DNA from: Thermococcus thermotolerans
GTDB taxonomy: Archaea; Methanobacteriota_B; Thermococci; Thermococcales; Thermococcaceae
Direction of reading: 5' to 3'
DNA: 64,000 bases
Assembly: GCF_024707485.1 (NCBI RefSeq)
Contig: NZ_CP102602.1
Span: 1,674,001 to 1,738,000, forward strand
A program made the translations under genes and the position numbers. Below the pieces are notes generated by a model. That model made no database searches. It was not told the origin of the DNA and saw nothing but the letters and a program-made list of their open reading frames with translations. Shown piece by piece: positions 27,395 through 35,109 of the stretch; within the stretch, counting starts at the first letter, position 1, and each line of letters starts with the position of its first letter.

Positions 27395-28930
27395 TCACGC
27401 ACCCCCCAGCACGGCTGATATGTAGGTTCCAGCGTTTTCGAGCATCTTTGCGGCGGGTATCATGATCCGGTCGCTGATGAACCACGGGAAGAGCCCCATG
27501 AGGATTATTACCGCCACGAGGAGGAGCATTGGCACGAGCATGGCCTTTCCTGGCTCCTTGGCCTTCATGACCCTCTCGCTGGGCCTTCCCAGGAAGGTGA
27601 AGAGCACCCTGATGTACGCCGCAAGGCTGAACGCTGTTCCTATCACCGCTATGACCGCCACCAGCGGGTTGAAGAGCGCCGAGCTCTCGTAAATGAGCCA
27701 CTTGCTCGCGAAGCCGTTCATCGGCGGGAGGCCTATTATCGCCGCGGCGCCGACAAGGAATGCGAAGCTAGTCACGGGCATCTTTCTGGCTATGCCGCTC
27801 AGCTCGTTGAGGTTCTTGGTTCCGAGCTGGTGGATGACGACTCCGGCGACCAGGAAGAGGAGCGCCTTTATGACGGCGTGGTTGACGGTGTGGTATATCG
27901 CTCCCGCCAAGGCTATGTTTCCAACATCGCTTCCGTAGGCGGCCAGGCCTATTCCGGTTCCGAGGAGGATGTATCCAATCTGGCCCACACTGGAGAAGGC
28001 AAAGAGTCTCTTCATGTCCGTCTGGATTACAGCCATCGCGTTGCCCACTATCAGGGTAGCGCAGGCGAAGAGTATTATGACCCACCCTATGGTTCTGGTG
28101 TCTATGCCCGTGCTGAAGACGCTGAAGGCCATCCTGGCCAGGGCGTAGGTTCCGCCTATCTTGATGACCAGGCCGGAGAGCATGGCGCTGATTGAGCTTG
28201 GAGCCGCTGGGTGGGCATCGGCGAGCCACATGTGGACTGGAACCGCACCGCTCTTGAATAGCAGTCCTCCGATGAGGAGTCCGAGGGCCACCTTGGCGGT
28301 GAAGGTCGGGTTCTCGGCTATCATCTTGGCCAGGTAGGCCATCGTCAGCGTTCCGTACTGGCCGTAGAGGAGCACTATTCCGAGGAGGATGAAGCTGCTC
28401 GCTATCGAGCCCACGAACATGTACTTTATGCCGGCCTCTATGCCCTCCCAGGTGTCGTTCCTGAAGGCAACGAGGGCGTAGCCGGCTATGCTCATTATCT
28501 CCATGAACACGTAGAAGTTGAAGAGGTCGCCGGTCATGGCTATACCGAGCATTCCGACCTCAAGGAGGAGTACGAGCGCGTAGTACTTTTCGAGGCCCGT
28601 GTCGTGCCTCATGTACTCGGTGGAGTAGAGCACGGCCACGAAGGCGACGAAGGCCACCATGAGGATGAATATTGCTCCCAGCAGGTCGACCTCCCAGACT
28701 ATCCTTATCGGAAACGGGACTCCGTTTCCGAGGGGGCTCTTCGCTCCGAGGGTGTAAACGAGTATCTCGCCGCCCTTCCAGACGGTGTAGAACAGCTCCG
28801 CTGCGACGCCGAGCGTGATGGCGGTGATGAGTACTGCCCACAGCTCCCTAGCCTTCTTTCCTGCGAGGCTTATTATCGGGAGTGCAAACGCTCCGAAGAG
28901 TGGGACTATGATGAGGTACGGGAGCATCAT
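27395..28930 (-). CDS. mbhH: Membrane-bound hydrogenase MrpD/NuoN-type subunit MbhH
   Basis: A 511-residue membrane protein of about 14 helices. LVLLLEVGMLGIAMTGDLFN, FKSGAVPVHMWLADAHPAAP and LFAFSSVGQIGYILLG carry the conserved lysine, histidine and glutamate of pumping subunits. It forms the ion-translocating channel. GGAGG precedes ATG 28930. Confidence 0.94.
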   Translation of the reverse strand: MMLPYLIIVPLFGAFALPIISLAGKKARELWAVLITAITLGVAAELFYTVWKGGEILVYTLGAKSPLGNGVPFPIRIVWEVDLLGAIFILMVAFVAFVAVLYSTEYMRHDTGLEKYYALVLLLEVGMLGIAMTGDLFNFYVFMEIMSIAGYALVAFRNDTWEGIEAGIKYMFVGSIASSFILLGIVLLYGQYGTLTMAYLAKMIAENPTFTAKVALGLLIGGLLFKSGAVPVHMWLADAHPAAPSSISAMLSGLVIKIGGTYALARMAFSVFSTGIDTRTIGWVIILFACATLIVGNAMAVIQTDMKRLFAFSSVGQIGYILLGTGIGLAAYGSDVGNIALAGAIYHTVNHAVIKALLFLVAGVVIHQLGTKNLNELSGIARKMPVTSFAFLVGAAAIIGLPPMNGFASKWLIYESSALFNPLVAVIAVIGTAFSLAAYIRVLFTFLGRPSERVMKAKEPGKAMLVPMLLLVAVIILMGLFPWFISDRIMIPAAKMLENAGTYISAVLGGA

Positions 28931-29286
28931 CCTCTCAACCTCCTGAGCTTGTTAACGTCGAGGCTTCCGTAGTGCCTGTAGGCGTTTATCGTGAGGGCCA
29001 TGGCTAGGGCCAGCACACAGACTCCTATGACTATGCTGGTGAGGGTCAGTGCCTGGGGCAGTGGGGCCACCATGGCGCTCTTCACGGTCTCGTAGCCGGT
29101 GTAGATTGGCGCGGTTGGTATCTGGCCGAGTTCTATCCTGTAGCCGAAGCTTATGAGGAGCAGGTGTATTCCGGAGTCGATGACGTTGAGGGCCAGGATG
29201 AGCTTGATGAGGTTCCTCTTGTAGAGGAACGCGTAGATTCCCATTGCTATCATGAGGAAGGCGGTGATGAACTGGAACGGGATCAC
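28927..29286 (-). CDS. mbhG: Membrane-bound hydrogenase MrpC-type subunit MbhG
   Basis: A 119-residue, three-helix NuoK/MrpC homologue with KRNLIKLILALNVIDSG and PLPQALTLTSIVIG. A GTG start at 29286 that overlaps the mbhF stop as GTGA and follows GGAGG is preferred to the GTG at 29295. Confidence 0.9.
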   Translation of the reverse strand: MIPFQFITAFLMIAMGIYAFLYKRNLIKLILALNVIDSGIHLLLISFGYRIELGQIPTAPIYTGYETVKSAMVAPLPQALTLTSIVIGVCVLALAMALTINAYRHYGSLDVNKLRRLRG

Positions 29287-29744
29287 TCTTTCCACCTCCT
29301 GTAAGCGGCTACCGCCACCATCGCGCTGACCAGTCCCGCGAAGACCTTCAGACCTACAGCCAGGTTCATTATCGGCAGGTATCCCGCTGAAAGCAGCGTT
29401 CCCGGCTGGCCGTTGAAGAAGGGCCCGCTGTGCCAGAGCGTGTTGTAGAAGAACGCAACTCCCAGACCGAGCATGGCCGCTCCAAGGAATACCAGGCCTC
29501 CGAGGCCCTCAAGTGCAGAGTAGAGGTGGTGGTTGTAGCGCCTCTTCATCTCGCCGAAGCCGAAGGCTATGAGGAACAGTATCCCTGCCCCGGCTATCGT
29601 CGCACCCCCCTGGAAGCCGCCTCCCGGAGTGAGGTGACCGTGGGAAACTATGTAGGTGCCGAATATGCCGATGAGGGGGATGGTGGCCCTCGCGGTGGTC
29701 TTAACGATGAGCCCCATTTCACTCTGCTCCGAACGGCGGTTCAT
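29283..29744 (-). CDS. mbhF: Membrane-bound hydrogenase MrpB-type subunit MbhF
   Basis: A 153-residue, four-helix MrpB homologue with GHLTPGGGFQGGATIA. The start at 29744 overlaps mbhE (ATGA). A second ATG nine codons on with GGAG before it could be the real start; this changes only a charged N-terminus. Confidence 0.9.
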   Translation of the reverse strand: MNRRSEQSEMGLIVKTTARATIPLIGIFGTYIVSHGHLTPGGGFQGGATIAGAGILFLIAFGFGEMKRRYNHHLYSALEGLGGLVFLGAAMLGLGVAFFYNTLWHSGPFFNGQPGTLLSAGYLPIMNLAVGLKVFAGLVSAMVAVAAYRRWKE

Positions 29745-30037
29745 TCTTCATCCCTCCTCCAGGGCCTTAGCAGAGCCACCGCTCCAGCTATGGCGGTGAA
29801 GAGAACCGTCGCCTCTCCGAGGGTGTCGTAGCCACGGTAGTCGAACACTATGTCCGTGACTATGTTTGTCCCCCCTACTTCCTCAACGCCGTGCTTGATG
29901 TAGTACTGGTCGGTGTAGCGGTACTTCATCCACTCGTCCCCGCCGAGGCCGAACTTTATCCCCGTTGACGGACTCGCAACGACGAGGAGCACTCCGAGGA
30001 GGAACAGCAGTGCGAGAGCTCCAAAAGTCCTGTTCAT
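29741..30037 (-). CDS. mbhE: Membrane-bound hydrogenase subunit MbhE
   Basis: A 98-residue, two-helix protein with VTDIVFDYRGYDTLGEATVL, the C-terminal MrpA-type signature. Between the helices lies an exposed stretch (DEWMKYRYTDQYY). It overlaps mbhD and mbhF. Confidence 0.9.
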   Translation of the reverse strand: MNRTFGALALLFLLGVLLVVASPSTGIKFGLGGDEWMKYRYTDQYYIKHGVEEVGGTNIVTDIVFDYRGYDTLGEATVLFTAIAGAVALLRPWRRDEE

Positions 30038-30300
30038 GGCCCCTCACGCTCCCATCTCTCCGTTTTGGCAATTCCATACACAACTATGGCCGTAACGACG
30101 CCGGCTCCGACGGCGGCCTCGGCTATTGCGACGTCCGGCGCGTGGAGCATGTAGAACTCCAGGCTCAGCAGAAGGCTCATCGCGGCGGAAGCTATGGCCG
30201 CGCTGAGCAAGTCGCGCATGGTTATCGTGAGGTAGGCCGCTATGAGGACGCCGAGGAGTATGCCGAACTGGATCGCCATGTCAACCGAGAGGACGTTCAT
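30034..30300 (-). CDS. mbhD: Membrane-bound hydrogenase DUF4040 subunit MbhD
   Basis: An 88-residue, three-helix protein with SLEFYMLHAPDVAIAEAAVG. It corresponds to part of MrpA and lies in the sodium/proton module. It overlaps mbhC and mbhE by four bases each. Confidence 0.9.
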   Translation of the reverse strand: MNVLSVDMAIQFGILLGVLIAAYLTITMRDLLSAAIASAAMSLLLSLEFYMLHAPDVAIAEAAVGAGVVTAIVVYGIAKTERWEREGP

Positions 30301-30668
30301 TCCTCACCACCCCTTAGTTTCTCTTCGTAGGCATCGATGACGGCTTTGGCGGGTTTGTATCCGCTGAGGTGTGCCGCCTTCGCTATTGCGTGCGCCCCCG
30401 TCGGGTTCGTGAGGAGGAGCGCCACCAGTGCCACGAGGCTGTGGAGCGCCATCTGGAGGTATTTGGGGTCACCTGTGAGGTGGAGCTGGTAGGCGGCGTG
30501 AACTACCACAGCTAAAACCGCGAAGATCGTCCCAAAGGTGGTGCACTTCGTGGCCCCATGGAGTCTGGTGTAAACATCGGGGAACCTGTGGAGCGAGAGG
30601 CTGCCCAGCAGGTTGAAGATGATGTTTATGCCCAGGAAGGCGTATATTACGTAGGTTACCGCGCTCAC
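30297..30668 (-). CDS. mbhC: Membrane-bound hydrogenase MrpG-type subunit MbhC
   Basis: A 123-residue, three-helix MrpG homologue with RFPDVYTRLHGATKCTTFG and LTNPTGAHAIAKAA. The start is the GTG at 30668, which overlaps the mbhB stop as GTGA and follows GGGGGATTGAG; the open frame upstream of it is mbhB read out of phase. Confidence 0.9.
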   Translation of the reverse strand: MSAVTYVIYAFLGINIIFNLLGSLSLHRFPDVYTRLHGATKCTTFGTIFAVLAVVVHAAYQLHLTGDPKYLQMALHSLVALVALLLTNPTGAHAIAKAAHLSGYKPAKAVIDAYEEKLRGGEE

Positions 30669-30928
30669 CTCAATCCCCCCTGGAGGTACTTCGCTATCGC
30701 CAGGGTTCCGACGTAGCTCAGGAGCGCGTAGACTATCGCGATGTCGATGTATATCGTCCTGTCGTAGGCCGCTCCTAGCAGAACCATCCCTGCGACGATC
30801 AGGGTATTGAGGGTGTCCACTCCGACAACCCTGTCCGGCACGCTCGGGCCGAAGAACACCCTGAGCAGTGCCAGGAACGCACCTATCATGACTATGACCG
30901 CAGCGTAGAAGAACTCGGGTGCTATCAT
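30665..30928 (-). CDS. mbhB: Membrane-bound hydrogenase MrpF-type subunit MbhB
   Basis: An 87-residue, three-helix MrpF homologue with FGPSVPDRVVGVDTLNT. ATG 30928 overlaps the mbhA stop (ATGA) and follows GGAGG. Confidence 0.9.
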   Translation of the reverse strand: MIAPEFFYAAVIVMIGAFLALLRVFFGPSVPDRVVGVDTLNTLIVAGMVLLGAAYDRTIYIDIAIVYALLSYVGTLAIAKYLQGGLR

Positions 30929-31422
30929 CTTCCCAGCCTCCTCGCCCATTTCTCAAATGAGCCGGCTATCACCTCGGAGCTCTTCGGCTCCTTGTCGGTG
31001 ACGTTTATCCAGTGGACGTAGAGTGCCTTCTCCTCCGGACAGGCATCAACGGTCAGCGTTCCGGGGGTGAGTGTTATCGAGTTGCTCAGTATGGTGTACT
31101 GGGCGTCGTTTTCGAGGTCAACCGGGACGCGCACGATTCCCGGCTTTATCCTGCCGGTTATGACGCGGTAGGCAACGTCGAGGTTGGCCTTGACCATGCC
31201 CCAGAAGAGCACGGGGGTGTAGGCTATGAAGCCCGCCCACTTAACGGGGTTGAGGAAGCGTGATGCTTTCTCCCCTATGACGTCCCTGGTGGCGAAGGCT
31301 ATTATAGCCGAGAATATCACCCCGGCAACGAGCTCCTGGCCGCTCCAGAGTAACCCTTTACTGCCCGCAGTCAGCACTAACCAGAGCACGAATGACCAAA
31401 TGAATACAGCGATGAAACTCAT
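30925..31422 (-). CDS. mbhA: Membrane-bound hydrogenase MrpE-type subunit MbhA, first gene of the operon
   Basis: A 165-residue MrpE homologue; VKANLDVAYRVITGRIKPG and LSNSITLTPGTLT are the family marks. It shares clear similarity with the first gene of cluster 2. ATG 31422 follows GGAGGG. The upstream 150 bases hold a T/A-rich promoter, a small hairpin in the leader (31449-31462) and an exact SurR site (31555-31571). Confidence 0.92.
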   Translation of the reverse strand: MSFIAVFIWSFVLWLVLTAGSKGLLWSGQELVAGVIFSAIIAFATRDVIGEKASRFLNPVKWAGFIAYTPVLFWGMVKANLDVAYRVITGRIKPGIVRVPVDLENDAQYTILSNSITLTPGTLTVDACPEEKALYVHWINVTDKEPKSSEVIAGSFEKWARRLGR

Positions 31423-31448
31423 TGTTCTTCCCTCCTCTCACATGATAC

Positions 31449-31462
31449 GGGCTCTACAGCCC
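31449..31462 (-). other. Small hairpin in the mbh leader
   Basis: GGGCT-CTAC-AGCCC is a perfect five-base-pair stem with a four-base loop, in the untranslated leader about 27 bases before mbhA. It could affect message stability or translation. No T-run follows, so it is not a terminator. Confidence 0.35.
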
Positions 31463-31500
31463 TGTGTTTCGTCGTTTTTCAATTAAAACTTCGTTATTTG

Positions 31501-31509
31501 TTTTAAAAG
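31501..31509 (-). promoter_or_regulatory. Probable TATA box of the mbh operon
   Basis: CTTTTAAAA on the minus strand lies about 80 bases before mbhA, so a leader near 50 bases is expected, similar in size to that inferred for cluster 2. It is the best TATA match between mbhA and the SurR site. Confidence 0.45.
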
Positions 31510-31554
31510 GGTTTTTTGAAGCTTAGAATTGAAAGTAAAGGTCTGTAACTCCTT

Positions 31555-31571
31555 GTTTTTAACCAAAGGTT
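31555..31571 (+). promoter_or_regulatory. SurR binding site upstream of the mbh operon
   Basis: GTT-TTT-AAC-CAAAG-GTT is an exact GTTn3AACn5GTT. It lies about 45 bases upstream of the likely mbh TATA box. A degenerate second copy (GTTACAGAC on the minus strand) lies just nearer the promoter. SurR activates mbh in Pyrococcus furiosus. The nearest plus-strand promoter (31692) is too distant to be the target. Confidence 0.75.
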
Positions 31572-31785
31572 AAATACTTGCGTCGGCGGTGGAAAATTGG
31601 CTGGCAGAAATTTTTGGGCCTGATTGTCCTTTGTTGGACTTATATGGCTGGAGACGGCATTTTAGTGACTTTAGGGGCGTAAAAATTACCCAAAGCTTTA
31701 TATACCCTCGGGACGAGCAAGTGTTGGGACTCTTCTTGGAGTTCTCCCTGAAGAGCCCGGAAAGTTGAAAGAGTTGGTGTTAGAT

Positions 31786-31998
31786 ATGTATGGAGATGGA
31801 TTTGGCGGTGGCTACGAGGCCCCTGTTAAGGTTGGAGAAAGGTACAGAGTTAGGATTGAGAGCCTTGGGAAGGGCGGTGACGGCATCGCCAAGATAAAGG
31901 GCTTCGTTATCTTCGTCCCGAACACCCAGGTCGGCGACGAGGTTGAGATCGTCATTAACTCGGTTAAGAGAAAGTTCGCTTTCGCGGAAGTCATCTGA
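31786..31998 (+). CDS. TRAM-domain RNA-binding protein
   Basis: A 70-residue protein that is a single TRAM (OB-like beta-barrel) domain, [20 protein letters not shown] then [13 protein letters not shown]. Stand-alone archaeal TRAM proteins are abundant RNA-binding, cold-response or chaperone factors. A glycine-rich start ([12 protein letters not shown]) precedes the domain. ATG 31786 has GGTG six bases before it, which is preferred to the reading from 31765. A strong TATA (TTTATATACC, 31698-31707) drives it. Confidence 0.88.
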   Translation: MYGDGFGGGYEAPVKVGERYRVRIESLGKGGDGIAKIKGFVIFVPNTQVGDEVEIVINSVKRKFAFAEVI

Positions 31999-32091
31999 TT
32001 TCCTTTCCCTTCTATTCTTACCTGATTGAAGCGTTAGGGTGTTCACTAAGATTTATTCGATATCCTGACGCCATGGCATAGGGGTGCCACG

Positions 32092-32157
32092 ATGACAGCA
32101 ATTTTTCACGTTTTTCCTGTCCTGCTCGTGATGAGCCTTCTGTTCTCTGGGAGGTAG
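32092..32157 (+). CDS. Possible 21-residue hydrophobic peptide
   Basis: A tiny open frame, MTAIFHVFPVLLVMSLLFSG plus Arg, sits alone between the TRAM gene and the methylthiotransferase gene. GGGGTG lies five bases before its ATG, and a TATA-like TTTATTCGA lies near 32051. The peptide could be a single membrane helix. Nothing else supports it, so it may be chance. Confidence 0.3.
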   Translation: MTAIFHVFPVLLVMSLLFSGR

Positions 32158-32209
32158 TTCCCAAACCTGAACCGCACCCTTTTTAAACCCCTCCCCAGAG
32201 CGCCCACCG

Positions 32210-33487
32210 ATGGTAAGGGTTCACGTCGAGACCTATGGCTGCACGAGGAACAGGGCCGATGCTGAGATAATGGAGGCCCTCCTGGTTAGGGCAGGCTATG
32301 AGCTGGTGGAAACCCCTGAAAATGCCGATTACGTCGTGGTGAACACATGCGCCGTAAAGGACCCCACAGAGAAGCACATGCGCGAGCGCATAGCGGAGCT
32401 CATCGGCTCTGGAAAAAGGGTCATCGTCACAGGCTGCCTTCCCCACGTCAGCCCGGAAGCCATAGACTCCCGCGTCTCCGGGATCCTCGGAGTGAAAAGC
32501 ATTGATAGAATAGCCGAGGCGATAAGCGTAGCTGAGCGCGGCGGAAAGCTGGTGAGCGTTGAGGGCTGGCGCGAGAGGAGCATAGACAAGCTTGAACTCC
32601 CGCGGCTGTGGAAAAACGGTGTTGCCTTCGTCGTGCCCATAAGCGAGGGCTGCTTGAACGGGTGCACCTACTGTGCGACCCGCTTCGCCCGCGGAGTGCT
32701 TAAGAGCTACAGGCCTGAACTCGTTGTCAAGTGGGTGAAGGAAGCTCTGGCAAAGGGTTACAGGGAGATCCAGCTGTCGAGCGAGGACACCGGCTGCTAC
32801 GGCTTCGACATCGGGACGAACTTGGCTGAACTCCTTGACGAGATAACGGCTATAGAGGGCGACTTCAGGATAAGGGTCGGCATGATGAACCCGAACCATG
32901 CGATAAAGATACTCGACGAGCTGGTTGATGCCTACCAGGATCCGAAAGTCTACAGGTTTCTCCACCTGCCGGTTCAGAGCGGCGACGATGAGGTTCTGAG
33001 GAGGATGGGAAGAACGTACACTGTGGACGAGTTTGAGGAGATAGTTCGAACATTTCGTAAGAAAGTTCGTGATTTGAACCTCAATACGGACATCATAGTG
33101 GGCTTTCCTGGGGAGAGTGATGAGGCCTTTCAGAACACCGTTGAGCTGATTAAGCGCGTCCGTCCGGACAAGATAAACGTCTCCCGCTACTCTCCGAGAC
33201 CGGGAACGGTAGCTGCCAGATGGAAGCAACTTCCTGGCTGGAGGGTCAAGGAACGCTCCCGTTTACTTCACAGGCTCAGACTCCAGATAGCCCACGAAAT
33301 AAACCGCTCCTACGTCGGCAGGACAGTCGAGGTTCTTGTCCACGGCGCCGGTGAGAAGGGGGGCGTTGAGGCCCGGACTTTCAATTACAAGGATATAATA
33401 CTGGATTCCGGCGAGCCCGGTGAATTCCTCCGGGTTCGGGTCGAATGGGCCGGTTCGACGTACCTTAGAGGCACTCCCCTTCACTGA
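32210..33487 (+). CDS. tRNA t6A37 methylthiotransferase (MtaB/CDKAL1 type)
   Basis: Radical SAM enzyme of 425 residues that adds a methylthio group to t6A at position 37 of tRNAs reading ANN codons. The N-terminal UPF0004 domain has ETYGCTRN, VNTCAVKDP and VTGCLP for the first iron-sulfur cluster. The radical SAM motif is CLNGCTYC (near residue 147). HLPVQSGDDEVLRRMGRTY and a C-terminal TRAM domain complete the family layout. A TATA-like CTTTTTAAAC (32179-32188) lies about 27 bases before ATG 32210 with no ribosome site, so the message is probably leaderless. Confidence 0.9.
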   Translation: MVRVHVETYGCTRNRADAEIMEALLVRAGYELVETPENADYVVVNTCAVKDPTEKHMRERIAELIGSGKRVIVTGCLPHVSPEAIDSRVSGILGVKSIDRIAEAISVAERGGKLVSVEGWRERSIDKLELPRLWKNGVAFVVPISEGCLNGCTYCATRFARGVLKSYRPELVVKWVKEALAKGYREIQLSSEDTGCYGFDIGTNLAELLDEITAIEGDFRIRVGMMNPNHAIKILDELVDAYQDPKVYRFLHLPVQSGDDEVLRRMGRTYTVDEFEEIVRTFRKKVRDLNLNTDIIVGFPGESDEAFQNTVELIKRVRPDKINVSRYSPRPGTVAARWKQLPGWRVKERSRLLHRLRLQIAHEINRSYVGRTVEVLVHGAGEKGGVEARTFNYKDIILDSGEPGEFLRVRVEWAGSTYLRGTPLH

Positions 33488-33657
33488 GGCACTCTTTTGT
33501 GAAGTATCCAAGGTGGATTGAGGGATTCTTAACGATTTTCTGGTTCTTTTGTAAAACCTACAACTTCAAAAGGTGAACCGTTATGGTTTGCTTTAGAAAA
33601 CTATTTATACCCCCAGAGGGGCAGAAGTTATAAGGCTCTATTTAGGGGTGGGTCAAA

Positions 33658-34044
33658 ATGAGGAGGAACAATAAGAAGAGGTTAATTCCGCTTGCTCTGG
33701 CCCTTGCGCTTTCCCTCATCAGCGCCGCGCTTGCTGTTCCTGCCATTACCCTGAACGTTCAGGAGCTTGGACAGGGGAGCACCGTTATAACGAGCAGTGT
33801 TACAAACGCGGATGTTTCGTGGACACTTGACTCTACTAACCCGGATTACGTTACCGGCGCCACGGTTACTGTTACCACTGATCCGGGGGCTGGAACAATA
33901 TATCTGAAGCTCTACAGTGGGACGACTCTAGTGGCCGTTGCTCAGGCGACTTTGAATGGATCGGGTACTTATACGCTTACCTTTGCCTCGCCAGTGGCTT
34001 TGAGCAGTTTCGACACTGTCTACGTGGTCTACCAGGGTGGCTGA
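33658..34044 (+). CDS. Small secreted beta protein, TasA/bundling-pilus-like candidate
   Basis: A 128-residue exported protein. A charged start (RRNNKKR) and a hydrophobic helix ending ISAALA-VP form a Sec signal. The mature part (about 100 residues) has ITLNVQELGQGSTVITSSV and Thr/Val-rich strands, with no cysteine. The Sec signal peptidase gene lies 18 bases downstream in the same direction. Dedicated SipW-type peptidases accompany TasA-like filament subunits in bacteria and archaeal bundling pili, so this may be such a subunit. No direct family motif confirms it. It has its own TATA (CTATTTATAC, 33601-33610) and GGGGTGGG before the ATG. Confidence 0.6.
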   Translation: MRRNNKKRLIPLALALALSLISAALAVPAITLNVQELGQGSTVITSSVTNADVSWTLDSTNPDYVTGATVTVTTDPGAGTIYLKLYSGTTLVAVAQATLNGSGTYTLTFASPVALSSFDTVYVVYQGG

Positions 34045-34062
34045 AGGAATAGGAGGCCCTGA

Positions 34063-34629
34063 ATGAATGCCAAGCGCTTTGACTTCCTCTCCATTTTGAC
34101 GTATTCTATTCTTGTCTTTGTGCTGGGAATCGTTGCTCTGCACTTTGTCCTCGGCTTTCAGTACGTTGTCATCCTAACCGACTCCATGAAACCCCATATA
34201 AACCCGAACGATATGGTGATTACAAGACCCGTCTCCCCGGGCGATGTGCATATCGGTGACGTGATTCTCTATCGTATTGAGATTGGAAATGCAACGTACA
34301 GGATAACCCATCGGGTGGTGGATATAAAAACTGACCCGGCGGGAAATATTTACTATGTAACCAAAGGGGATAACAGAGAGTACGCTGATCCGTGGAGGGT
34401 CTATCCCAGTCAGATTGTGGGAAAGGTCGTGCTCGTTGTTCCCAAGGCTGGGATCATCTGGTACTATACGCCTCTCATAATATTCGGTCTGTTGCTTATA
34501 GTGGTGGCCTCTCTCGCGTATGATATAGCTTGGTCGCTTCTGGAAGAACCTGTACGTCCTAAGTCCAGAAAGGCAGACCTGATCGCCCTCAGGAGAAAGA
34601 AAATAAAGGTGTATCACTACCGCCGCTAG
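34063..34629 (+). CDS. Type I signal peptidase (archaeal/SipW type)
   Basis: Membrane protease of 188 residues. The catalytic serine is in LTDSMKPHI (near residue 42), a partner histidine in ITHRVV, and the acidic motif in KGDNREYADP; this is the S26B pattern. Helices lie at residues 12-32 and 138-160, so the active site faces outward, and a long Arg/Lys-rich tail stays inside. It follows the small secreted protein in an apparent two-gene operon. A second signal peptidase gene is at 46163, which suggests this one has a special substrate. Confidence 0.88.
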   Translation: MNAKRFDFLSILTYSILVFVLGIVALHFVLGFQYVVILTDSMKPHINPNDMVITRPVSPGDVHIGDVILYRIEIGNATYRITHRVVDIKTDPAGNIYYVTKGDNREYADPWRVYPSQIVGKVVLVVPKAGIIWYYTPLIIFGLLLIVVASLAYDIAWSLLEEPVRPKSRKADLIALRRKKIKVYHYRR

Positions 34630-34982
34630 ACCCACTCATCCTCGGGGATTGCCTCTTTCTTGGCGGGAATGATGCAGAGGAACTCGAAGGTCTCGCTTAA
34701 CGCTTTGTAGCCGTGGGTCTCGTTGGGTGGAACGTAGAGGAAGTCGCCAGCCTTGACGTGAACCTCCTTGCCGCCGCCGGTTATTATTCCCTCACCCTTC
34801 ACGATGAATATCTCGTGCTCCCAGTCGTGGTGGTGGAGCGGTATTTCAGCGCCCTTCCTGAGGACGAAGTAGCGCATCGCGTAGTTTTTAGCCCCAAGCT
34901 TTGGAGAAACGAGCCACCTTATGGTTACCCCCTCAAAACCGGTGTCCTTCTCGGGGACGTCTTTGTAGTGTCCAACGAACAT
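34626..34982 (-). CDS. Cupin-fold protein
   Basis: A single cupin of 118 residues. Motif 1 is PLHHHDWEHEIFIVKGEG and motif 2 is GDFLYVPPNETHGY, giving three histidines and a glutamate for one metal. Many such small cupins have unknown substrates. ATG 34982 follows GGTGAT; the longer reading to 35009 crosses the TATA-like GTTTAAATAATC. The stop overlaps that of the signal peptidase gene by four bases, on the opposite strand. Confidence 0.85.
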   Translation of the reverse strand: MFVGHYKDVPEKDTGFEGVTIRWLVSPKLGAKNYAMRYFVLRKGAEIPLHHHDWEHEIFIVKGEGIITGGGKEVHVKAGDFLYVPPNETHGYKALSETFEFLCIIPAKKEAIPEDEWV

Positions 34983-35109
34983 GGTATCACCCAGATAAAT
35001 TTTAGACACGATTATTTAAACCTGCCGAGCTTAGGGGGCCGGAAAATATAGGGAAAAGTCCAAAAGGACTTTAAGCTCCAACTTTTAACTTCCTGTGGTG
35101 AAGGATATT

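Noticed and set aside
30669-30956. Upstream extension of the mbhC frame to 219 residues
   Set aside because: It overlaps the whole of mbhB and has Arg/Gly/Ser-rich shadow composition; the GTG at 30668 fits the operon.
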